Part shown: positions 1-7,003 of the stretch, piece after piece
Position numbering within the stretch: position 1 is the stretch's first letter
Layout: every line of letters starts with the position of its first letter
Assembly (NCBI GenBank): GCA_964428935.1
Contig: CAYSAG010000128.1
Span: 1-13,627, forward strand
DNA length: 13,627 bases
Direction of reading: 5' to 3'
Source of the DNA: JAADHY01 sp964428935
Lineage (GTDB): Bacteria > Planctomycetota > Planctomycetia > Planctomycetales > Planctomycetaceae
Translations under genes and position numbers: made by a program
The notes under the pieces: model-generated
The model's input: only the letters and a program-made list of their open reading frames with translations
Told to the model about the DNA's origin: nothing
The model's database searches: none

Positions 1-118
1 AGCAGGCGGTGGCGTCCGGATCGACTTGTTCGGCCACCAGACGCAAAACGCCCAGGGCTTTCAAGTAGCTCATGAGCGGTTCCGGGGTACAGCCGGCTAA
101 TTCCACTTCATAGTTCAT
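1..118 (-). CDS. csx17: Csx17 (Cas8u2), type I-G Cascade large subunit, N-terminal fragment
   Basis: Only the first 39 codons are in the window; the gene runs off the left edge. The visible N-terminus contains GCTPEPLMSYLKALGVLRL followed by VAEQVDPDA, which I recognise as the conserved opening of Csx17, the large subunit of type I-G (formerly I-U) Cascade, thought to take the Cas8 role in crRNA-guided DNA binding. The ATG at 118-116 has a Shine-Dalgarno GGAG eight bases upstream and starts 17 bases after the cas3 stop, so the two genes are co-transcribed. The gene order cas3-csx17 is the usual one for this subtype, in which csb1, csb2, cas4-cas1 and cas2 normally follow. The family call rests on a short but distinctive segment; nothing can be said about the remainder. 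Confidence 0.87.
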   Translation of the reverse strand, partial: MNYEVELAGCTPEPLMSYLKALGVLRLVAEQVDPDATAC

Positions 119-135
119 TTCCCATTCTCCGGCAT

Positions 136-2610
136 TCAAGCGGATCGGTTGTTTTCTTCGTCCTTCGGTTCAGTCGCGGCGCGGCTCACACGCATGTCGG
201 CCGCACGGAGCACAGCTTCCAGGTAGGCCAAACGGAGCGGCCCCAGACGCTCCGAATCGCGCAGAGCGAGCATCCGTTCGCACCAGCTCGGCTCGGCGTT
301 CGGGCCCCGGCCGAGCTGCATCGGCTGCAAGGACAGCTTGATTGGCTCGACCGCCACGCCGCCACCCAGATCAACCTTCGGCAGCTCGTCGCCGTCCCAG
401 ACGCCGCGTGCGTAAAGCACTTCCGGCTGATCCGGCACGTTCTCGCCGAGCAAGGAACGAATCGACAGACGCACCTTGCCGTGATGGGCAGCCGCCAGGT
501 ACGCGACTAGACTCAGATCCTCCGGGGACAGCTCTTGTAAGCAATTGTGGGGCTGAGCCAGAATCCCCAGGGCCGAAGCCAATTCGTGGCGGAAATGTTT
601 TCGCTGATATCGTTTCCAGGCCCCGGGCGCTTTCGCCCAAACAGCGCCCAGGCTCGCGGGCTGAGGCGCGGCGTCTGGGAGCGCGTTCTGGAAGACCGGA
701 TGAGCCTTTCCGTAGTCATGCCAGCGTGCCGCCAGCAACAGGACGTCAATAAATCCAGCGTCGAGGCCGAGCTGCATCAAAAGCTGCTGGACGACCTGGC
801 AAAGCTCGTCCGCGTGTTCGGCCAGCGTCTGCCACTTCGAGACCGCGCAGAACCGATCGTGGTCATACGCTTCCGGTGTCGCAGGGAGCGATGGAATGGG
901 CGTGACCGCTTCCTTCTCCTTGCCGTCCCAGCCGATTTCGGCGTTGTATCCGCCCGCGCTAGCTCGAATCAAGAAAGTCTGACCGGGGAAAACGTGCTCG
1001 TCATCAACGTTCACCCACCGTTCCTCCAGCCCATCCCACCGCCAGACGTCGCCACGGTGCTTGCCGAGAAAGTCGCGAAATTCGTGGAACGGCACGGCGC
1101 ACAACTCGTCTCGTCGCGGTGCGGCCGCATAGCCTGCTGCAGTCTCGGGCTGGCTCACGTCCTTCGGCACGTCACGCCAGAAGACGTGCACGTCCAATTC
1201 TTGGCCGCTGCGAATGAACCGCGACACGTCGATGTCGTTGCCGCTTATATCCGGCGTCGTGTCAAAAAGATCGATGAAGTCGCGCCGACGCAAGACGTGG
1301 TCGACTTCCAGTCTCAGGCACACGGGGATGGCTTCCAGCGAGCGCGGACTGACGTCCTGGCACTCTGCAATCGCTTCTCGGGCTTCGAGCAACTCGGACA
1401 AGGCGTACGGTGCAGCCAGCTTTTGCTGTGTTTTCGAATCGTCAGACAGGTCGATCCAGAAAACCTGAGCTCCCCCGTCGCTGTCAAACTCGCCGCGGCG
1501 GTTGCACCGACCGAAGCGTTGCACCAACGAGGCCCACGGTGCCAGCTCCGTAAACAGCGTCTTGGCCGAGACATCGACGCCGGCTTCCACCACCTGGGTC
1601 GTAATGGCGATCGTGCCCGCTTCCGACGGGGCGGCCAATAGTTGCTGGACCTTTTCCGCCCGGTCCGGAGGCCGAAATCGGGAGTGAATCAACACCAGCG
1701 AAACGTCTTGCGGCACGGCGGCGTTCTTTTTCTTCTGTAACTTCCTCAGTTGTTCGTACACGGCGCGTGCTCGCGCAACCGTGTTGAACACGGCCAGCGT
1801 GAGCGTCCCCGGCTGGTGGGCCGCAGCGATCTCTCCGGCAAGGCCGCTCGCATCGCCCATCGATGCCGATGCCTTCGAAAGCGCCTTCGCCGCCGCGTAT
1901 CGCTTGGCGACCTCACCCTGCCCCTTTTCTGGGGCACTCAGCGTGAGTGGCTCGCCCAACCAACTCGGATCCATGTCGACCGTCTGGAGCCAGTGCGGGT
2001 CGAGCGTGGCCGACATCCAGATGGAGTGTGCCGGCAGGACCGTTCCCAGCTTGCGACGGAACGCCTCCAGTTGCGCGCTGGTCGCCACGCCTACGTCCAT
2101 GAGCTGTACTTCGTCAAAGACCCACAGCGTGTCGTTGTTCAACAGGCCGAAGTGCATGGGCCATCGATAGCGGCTCATGCCGTACCCGCGGTTCAGTGCA
2201 CGCGACAGAAGCATGTCCTGGGTACCAATCAAGACCGCGTGGTGTTCGGGCCACAGGTCCCAGTCGTCGGCCTCCTCGCCCCCCATCAAGACGTGGACCT
2301 GGGGCTTGTCCGAGCGGCCGGACGCTTCGGCCCAGCGGTCGATCATCTTGCGTGCCCGCTCGGCCGTCTGCTCGACCAAGACGCGCATCGGCAAACACCA
2401 GACCAGCCGGCGTGGCCAGTCGGGACGGCGCTTCTCGACGGCGTGGTAGAGCCAGGCCCCGAGCACTCCCTCCGTTTTGCCCAACCCGGTAGGAATGCGG
2501 ATCAGGCGGCTACGGCAGGCCGGGTCCTGGCCCAACCGCCGCTGCCAGTCGTGTGGGCCGCTCGGGAACCCGGTGACTTTCGCGAACCAATGCCGGTAGT
2601 CTTCGTTCAT
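136..2610 (-). CDS. cas3: Cas3 helicase-nuclease, type I-G (helicase then C-terminal HD)
   Basis: An 824-residue Cas3, the ATP-driven 3'-5' helicase and nuclease that degrades DNA bound by Cascade. Superfamily 2 helicase motifs are intact: Walker A PTGLGKT at residues 40-46, motif II DEVQ at 166-169, SAT at 200-202, TQVVEAGVDV at 338-347 and motif VI QRFGRCNRRG at 364-373. The HD nuclease follows the helicase instead of preceding it: H599, the HD pair H631-D632 in RWHDYGK, H675, the HH pair 709-710 and D805 are the likely metal ligands. This domain order and DEVQ in place of DEAH are typical of type I-G. I prefer ATG 2610 because AAGGG lies seven bases upstream and a promoter lies about 35 bases further up; a GTG at 2640 in the same frame would add ten residues but has no ribosome site. 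It is the first gene of the operon, followed by csx17. Codon use (11 of 23 Ile codons ATT, 11 ATC) differs from the genes right of 3.5 kb. Confidence 0.96.
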   Translation of the reverse strand: MNEDYRHWFAKVTGFPSGPHDWQRRLGQDPACRSRLIRIPTGLGKTEGVLGAWLYHAVEKRRPDWPRRLVWCLPMRVLVEQTAERARKMIDRWAEASGRSDKPQVHVLMGGEEADDWDLWPEHHAVLIGTQDMLLSRALNRGYGMSRYRWPMHFGLLNNDTLWVFDEVQLMDVGVATSAQLEAFRRKLGTVLPAHSIWMSATLDPHWLQTVDMDPSWLGEPLTLSAPEKGQGEVAKRYAAAKALSKASASMGDASGLAGEIAAAHQPGTLTLAVFNTVARARAVYEQLRKLQKKKNAAVPQDVSLVLIHSRFRPPDRAEKVQQLLAAPSEAGTIAITTQVVEAGVDVSAKTLFTELAPWASLVQRFGRCNRRGEFDSDGGAQVFWIDLSDDSKTQQKLAAPYALSELLEAREAIAECQDVSPRSLEAIPVCLRLEVDHVLRRRDFIDLFDTTPDISGNDIDVSRFIRSGQELDVHVFWRDVPKDVSQPETAAGYAAAPRRDELCAVPFHEFRDFLGKHRGDVWRWDGLEERWVNVDDEHVFPGQTFLIRASAGGYNAEIGWDGKEKEAVTPIPSLPATPEAYDHDRFCAVSKWQTLAEHADELCQVVQQLLMQLGLDAGFIDVLLLAARWHDYGKAHPVFQNALPDAAPQPASLGAVWAKAPGAWKRYQRKHFRHELASALGILAQPHNCLQELSPEDLSLVAYLAAAHHGKVRLSIRSLLGENVPDQPEVLYARGVWDGDELPKVDLGGGVAVEPIKLSLQPMQLGRGPNAEPSWCERMLALRDSERLGPLRLAYLEAVLRAADMRVSRAATEPKDEENNRSA

Positions 2611-2651
2611 CGGCAAGCCCTTCGTTTCGGTGATCGTCACTGGTGCGACCA

Positions 2652-2681
2652 GAAATAACCGGTTCCATGCGCGCCTGTCAA
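2652..2681 (-). promoter_or_regulatory. Sigma70-like promoter for the cas3-csx17 operon
   Basis: On the minus strand a perfect -35 box TTGACA (2681-2676) is followed after 17-18 bases by a weak AT-rich -10 (TTATTT at 2658-2653, or TATTTC at 2657-2652) in otherwise GC-rich DNA. Transcription would begin near 2645, giving a leader of about 35 bases before the ATG at 2610. The -35 is convincing; the -10 matches consensus at only two or three positions, so strength is uncertain. No operator-like inverted repeat was seen across it. Confidence 0.5.
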
Positions 2682-3559
2682 CTCAATGCGAATGTTGGGT
2701 ACCACGACGGTGGCAGTCTGGTCATTCGGCCATTCGGCTCCGAGTGCTCTGTCGCAGATTGATTTTGTGGTTGAGCCGAACGTGTTAGCGTCGACCGCGC
2801 AACCATCGTCCGCGGCTAGTGCCGTCGGCTCATAGTCCTGAACACCGTCAGGTGTGACACAACAGCCTTTCCGGCCCTCCTGCGATCGACAGTGTGACAT
2901 GCTCATATGTCGCGATGTCCGCGCGACGGTACGTCCGGTCTCGGAGCCTTAAACTCGGGCCGTTCGTTTGCATTCGTGCCCGTTCACGGGGCGAAAACCA
3001 CCACGCCGATTGGCAACTGGGATCAGCAACGGGGCTCAGATGGCCGCGGCAGAAGCTCTTCACTTCTGTCGAACGTCTCGCAAGTCCGTCTCGAACCCGG
3101 CCGGGACTCGCACGCCGCGTGTGCTCGTTTCGGCTTGCGCCACGTTCGCTTGCTTGGACCGCGTGCTTTCCGGACCACCCGTGCCGACGGCTTGACGGGG
3201 GTACCACGCAGCGAGGACCCTGTTGGTCCAAGGAGCCGGAACAGCTGAGAGCTCGAGAGCGGTTCGCTGCCCGCCGTCCGTGGAACACTCGACCCCGCGA
3301 AGCTGCCAGAATGTGTCCGGGAATTCGTCCGCGTTTTCTCGGCACTTGGGCGTCTGGAAGGGGTTGGAGCGTGCCCCGCTAGCCTCGCCTCGAGACAGAC
3401 GCTCGCGGAGGCCACGACAAAGCGTGGCCCTCCAATTCTCGGACAGCCTCGGTTAACTTAGAGCGGTCGGGCAAGACCGGCGGTCGTGCCAACGGCTTCT
3501 CGAGCCGGGCCCCGCGAGCGGACCGGGCTCGCAAGGCCCCGGCGACTCAGCACGAGACT
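2682..3559. other. Intergenic region between the cas operon and the plus-strand genes
   Basis: About 880 bases between divergent genes with no coding region I can support. The open frames here (for example 2848-3345 minus, 2894-3382 plus) translate to Arg/Ser/Pro-rich strings with no domain-like pattern or ribosome site. No CRISPR repeats, tRNA cloverleaf or insertion-sequence ends were found by eye. The last GATC of the window is at 3021-3024, so the compositional junction falls between there and about 3486. One strong hairpin at 3407-3433 is listed separately. Confidence 0.6.
3407..3433. other. Strong imperfect inverted repeat (hairpin)
   Basis: GGAGGCCACG (3407-3416), loop ACAAAG, then CGTGGCCCTCC (3423-3433) form a 10-bp stem with one bulged C at 3429. 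It is the clearest dyad in the intergenic region. It lies between divergent genes and has no T-tract, so it is not an obvious terminator. From memory, palindromes of this GGAGG-CCACG type recur between genes in some GC-rich planctomycete and verrucomicrobial genomes, but there is only one copy here, so a repeat family cannot be shown from the window. Confidence 0.5.
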
Positions 3560-3565
3560 GGGAGG
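3560..3565 (+). promoter_or_regulatory. Shine-Dalgarno site that fixes the GTG start at 3573
   Basis: GGGAGG ends seven bases before GTG 3573, ideal spacing. The other in-frame candidates, GTG 3486, GTG 3594 and TTG 3732, have no comparable site, so this decides the start chosen for the following gene. Confidence 0.55.
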
Positions 3566-3572
3566 ACGCACG

Positions 3573-6500
3573 GTGAGCAGCGAGGACCAACGCGTGGAGA
3601 CCTCAGGAGGCGCGGCCCGTTCCGAAGACGGCCAAACGGCTGAGGGAACGCGTTCGGTTAGGGCCGTTCACCTGCCGCTGACCGGTGGCCGCTGCAAAAG
3701 GCGGCCGCTGGGGTGTTCGCCCAGCGGGCGCTTGAACCACGCGTTCGGATTGGTTGCTGCGGTGGCATTCGCATTGGCCGGGTGCGCGGCCGGAGCAGTC
3801 CTTGCCCAGACGCCGCCAGGTTCTCCGGCACCCCCGTTGCAAATCAGCGGCGTCTACCCCCACTTGGCTGCGTTCAATCAGCCGGACGAGCCGAAGGAGC
3901 GGCCGCGGCACGGCGAGGCCGGAATTGGAGCCGTCGTCCCTTGGGCCGAGCGGCTCTGGTTCCTCACCTACCCCCAGCACAAGACCACCGGCAGCAACGA
4001 CAAGCTGTACGAAGTCGACGCCCAGCTGAACGTCGTGGTCCGTCCGGAAAGCGTGGGCGGAACGCACGCCTGTCGAATGATTCACCGCGAGTCCCAGCAG
4101 CTCATTCTCGGCCCCTACTTCATTGACCGGCAGCGGCGGGTGCGAGCCGTCGACCTGCACCAGCTGCGCGGACGAATGACGGCCGTCTTCCGCCACCTGA
4201 CCGACCCAGCCAACTGGGTGTACTTCTACGACATGGAGGGAGCACTGTACGAGGTCAACGTCCGGACGCTCCAGGTACGCAAACTCTTCGACAAGCCGGT
4301 GCCGGGCTGGCACGGCAAGGGCGGCTACACGGGCCAGGGTCGAGTGGTCTTGGCGAACAACGGCGAGCTCGGACCGGCCGACGGCTACAAGCACGTGCTG
4401 GTCGGCGGACCGGCCCGAGGCGACGAAGCCGGCGTGCTGGCCGAGTGGGACGGCCGCACGTGGCGAATTGTCGAACGCAAACAGTTTTGCGACGTCACCG
4501 GTCCGGGCGGACTCTACGGCAACCCGGACGACGCTCCCGTTTGGGCCATTGGTTGGGACCGCCGCTCGGTCATTCTGAAGTTGCTCGACCACGGCCGGTG
4601 GTACACGTACCGGCTGCCGAAGGCCAGTCACACGTACGACCCGAAGCACGGCTGGTACACGGAGTGGCCTCGCATTCGCGAGCTGGCTCCCGGACGGCTC
4701 GCCCTGTGCATGCACGGAACGTTGTTCGACTTTCCGAAAGGCTTTTGCCGCGCAAACACGGCGGGCGTGCGACCGCTTTGCACGCACCTGCGGGTCATTC
4801 CCGACTTCTGCTACTGGCGAGGTCGGGTCGTGTTGGCGGCCGACGACGCGTCCATGATGAACAACCCTTTGTGCGGACAAGCTCAGTCCAACCTGTGGTT
4901 CGGAACGGTCGAGCAGCTCCGGCGGTGGGGACCGGCTGCCGGTTGGGGCGGACCGTGGCTGGACGACCGGGTGCAGGCCGGGCAGCCGTCGGACCCGTTT
5001 CTGTTTGCCGGCTACCGGTGGCGGTGTCTTCACCTGACGACGCGACCCAGGGCGCCCTCGACGCTGCGAGTGCCTCGCTGCGCCGAGAAGTTCACCGTCG
5101 AGCCGGTTCCGGAAGAGCTGTGTGGCACGGTCAGTTTGGCCGTGCGACGAGGCGACTACCACCGTCCGGCCCCGGGTTACTCTTTCGGCGTCGACCGCGA
5201 CGTGGTGGTCTTTCTGGCGGTGGACGACCGCGGCCAGCCGGAGCTGGACGGCTCGTGGCAACCGACGGGCCTGAAGCTGCGCTGGAACGGCTACACCGAC
5301 ACGGTTTACCGCAAGACGTTCCCGGCCGGACGGGTCGAGGTTCCCGGCCGCCGCCGGCCGCACCGGCCCGGCGCCTACCCGCTGCCCAACCTGGTCTTCG
5401 TTCGACCGACCACCGGGCGACTGCAGGACCTGCACCTGACGGACCTTCCGCGCAACCTGCAGCCGACCCTCACCCGCGTGCCGGCGGCAGCACAGTTCAG
5501 CTCGCCGGAGCCCGTTCGCGTGACGGTCCAGCTGGACCGACGCGGCGACGGAACGTGGACGACGTACAAGACGCTGGTCGTGCCGCCGGAGGGGTACGCG
5601 TTCGAAGTTTTCCCGCCCGAGCTGCAAGCGGAGTGGGTCCGGCTGAAGACGGACCGCGACTGCCGGCTGACGGCTTACTTCCACTACTGGTCGCCGCGTG
5701 CGACGCCGCGAACGGCCCCGTCGCCGCAAACAGCCCCGAAGCGAAAGCCGTCGGGCGCCGACGGGTCGACCGCGGCCAGCCGTCGGGACGAACCTCGCCT
5801 TTTCGCCGGACTGGCCGACGCCGACCGCCCGGTCGACTACGTGGGCGGTCTGATTCGGCCGGCCGCTCACAACCGCAGCCTGCAGTGGCTGCGAGACGTC
5901 GTGGACGCCGAAGGCCGGCTGGTCGAGCGGGGTCGTTACGTCGAGGTCGACCTGCAAGGCCGACACGCTTTGCGGTTCGACGACGGCGTGCCGAGCCGAG
6001 CGGACGAGGTGCGGCAGGTGGCGGCGGTGCGCTGGGACTTCCGCGTCGACGCAGCGTCGGTTGTCGTCACGGACCACCGCGGCCGTCGGTTCCGTCTGCC
6101 CAAAGGGCCGTCTTGCTTCGACCGCCCGTTCCCCACCGGCTGGCCACGCGGCATTCGCGAGGTGGCCACCGAACGCTACCTGGCCAACATTCACGGCACC
6201 TTTTACGAAATTCCGCGGGTGGGCACGACCGCGCTGCCGGACTTCGAACGTCTGAAGCCGGTCTGCAGCCACAACAAACTAATTGTCGACTTTTGCTCGT
6301 GGCGGGGGTTGTTGGTGCTGAGCGGCGTGCGGCGCGGAGCCCGTCCGGACGGGCACGTCTTTGCCGACGCCAGCGGACGCGGCCTGTGGTTCGGCGTGCT
6401 GGACGACCTGTGGAAGTTGGGCAAGCCGGTCGGGCACGGCGGGCCGTGGAAGGAGTCGACCGTTCGAGCGGGCGTGCCGTCCGACCCGTTCCTCATGACC

Positions 6501-6725
6501 GGCTACGACCGCAAGCGACTGGAACTCGGTCACGACAGCCGCCAGCCGGTGACGTTCACCGTCGAGGTCGACTTCGACCACACGGGCTTCCACGTTTACC
6601 GAAAGCTGACCGTTCCGCCGGGACAGACGTTGGTGCACCGCTTCCCGCTCGGCTTCCAAGCTCACTGGGTTCGCCTCACGGCCGACCGCGACTGCACGGC
6701 AACGGCTTGGTTCGTGTACGAGTGA
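3573..6725 (+). CDS. Large exported or lipid-anchored protein with internal duplication, function unknown
   Basis: A 1050-residue protein from GTG 3573 (GGGAGG seven bases upstream). A hydrophobic segment at about residues 58-77 contains a lipobox LAGC (Cys71) and, just after it, a signal peptidase I-like site AVLA-Q, so it is exported and possibly a lipoprotein; the basic region before it is unusually long, and a TTG at 3732 would give a conventional signal peptide instead. The body resembles uncharacterised large proteins I associate with planctomycetes, with segments such as WFLTYPQH, RLPKASHTYD and WPRIREL suggesting a beta-propeller-like fold; no enzyme motif is evident. Residues 323-706 and 816-1050 are homologous: both carry RLPK, a GWPxxIRE-like segment, HGTxF, DFCxWRG, LWFG, GGPW, AGxPSDPF and a final VPP...WVRL-DRDC-TAxF beta module. 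It precedes the GH2 gene by 278 bases, so a role in binding or processing a polysaccharide is plausible but unproven. GATC is absent and 14 of 15 Ile codons (counted over the full open frame) are ATT. Confidence 0.88.
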   Translation: MSSEDQRVETSGGAARSEDGQTAEGTRSVRAVHLPLTGGRCKRRPLGCSPSGRLNHAFGLVAAVAFALAGCAAGAVLAQTPPGSPAPPLQISGVYPHLAAFNQPDEPKERPRHGEAGIGAVVPWAERLWFLTYPQHKTTGSNDKLYEVDAQLNVVVRPESVGGTHACRMIHRESQQLILGPYFIDRQRRVRAVDLHQLRGRMTAVFRHLTDPANWVYFYDMEGALYEVNVRTLQVRKLFDKPVPGWHGKGGYTGQGRVVLANNGELGPADGYKHVLVGGPARGDEAGVLAEWDGRTWRIVERKQFCDVTGPGGLYGNPDDAPVWAIGWDRRSVILKLLDHGRWYTYRLPKASHTYDPKHGWYTEWPRIRELAPGRLALCMHGTLFDFPKGFCRANTAGVRPLCTHLRVIPDFCYWRGRVVLAADDASMMNNPLCGQAQSNLWFGTVEQLRRWGPAAGWGGPWLDDRVQAGQPSDPFLFAGYRWRCLHLTTRPRAPSTLRVPRCAEKFTVEPVPEELCGTVSLAVRRGDYHRPAPGYSFGVDRDVVVFLAVDDRGQPELDGSWQPTGLKLRWNGYTDTVYRKTFPAGRVEVPGRRRPHRPGAYPLPNLVFVRPTTGRLQDLHLTDLPRNLQPTLTRVPAAAQFSSPEPVRVTVQLDRRGDGTWTTYKTLVVPPEGYAFEVFPPELQAEWVRLKTDRDCRLTAYFHYWSPRATPRTAPSPQTAPKRKPSGADGSTAASRRDEPRLFAGLADADRPVDYVGGLIRPAAHNRSLQWLRDVVDAEGRLVERGRYVEVDLQGRHALRFDDGVPSRADEVRQVAAVRWDFRVDAASVVVTDHRGRRFRLPKGPSCFDRPFPTGWPRGIREVATERYLANIHGTFYEIPRVGTTALPDFERLKPVCSHNKLIVDFCSWRGLLVLSGVRRGARPDGHVFADASGRGLWFGVLDDLWKLGKPVGHGGPWKESTVRAGVPSDPFLMTGYDRKRLELGHDSRQPVTFTVEVDFDHTGFHVYRKLTVPPGQTLVHRFPLGFQAHWVRLTADRDCTATAWFVYE

Positions 6726-7003
6726 CGTCGGCGGCGAGCCGGTGACCGACGACCAGCGACAAGCTCGAAGAGCCGACGGCCGTCGCGCACGTGCGTCCGC
6801 TTGGGTGGCTTCGGCGTCGACCACGTCAGCTCCACGCGGCGTCGGCACCCGAGGACGGCCGTCTGGCGTGTGGCTCCGAGGCCAGCGTGTGCAAGCTCGC
6901 CGCCCAGTCGTCGCGCAGGCGCGGCTGCCGTTCGGTGGCCGTGCGGCTGTCGAGCGGAGGGCTGCGCGTGTCAAACCCGGTTGTTCGAAGGGAGAGTTCG
7001 TCA

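Noticed and set aside
2637..2906. 89-codon minus-strand frame whose TGA overlaps GTG 2640 (GTGA)
   Set aside because: The overlap would suggest coupling to cas3, but the start has no ribosome site, third-position composition is unremarkable, no family is recognisable and the cas3 promoter lies inside it.
2641..3572. CRISPR array or leader next to cas3
   Set aside because: No direct repeats of 20-40 bases at regular spacing were found; the array of this system is presumably at the other end of the operon.
3603..6272. 889-codon open frame on the minus strand
   Set aside because: It lies antisense to the exported-protein gene. Its translation has no domain pattern, no signal and no ribosome site, and long antisense frames are expected where GC-rich codons make stops rare.
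4445..6745. 766-codon plus-strand frame inside the exported-protein gene
   Set aside because: Arg/Pro/Ala-rich shadow in another frame; the frame with the signal peptide and repeated motifs is the real one.
6774..6785. Perfect palindrome CGACGGCCGTCG before the GH2 gene
   Set aside because: Twelve-base palindromes of pure CG/AC-rich type arise by chance in this composition; a single copy far from the start gives no support for an operator.
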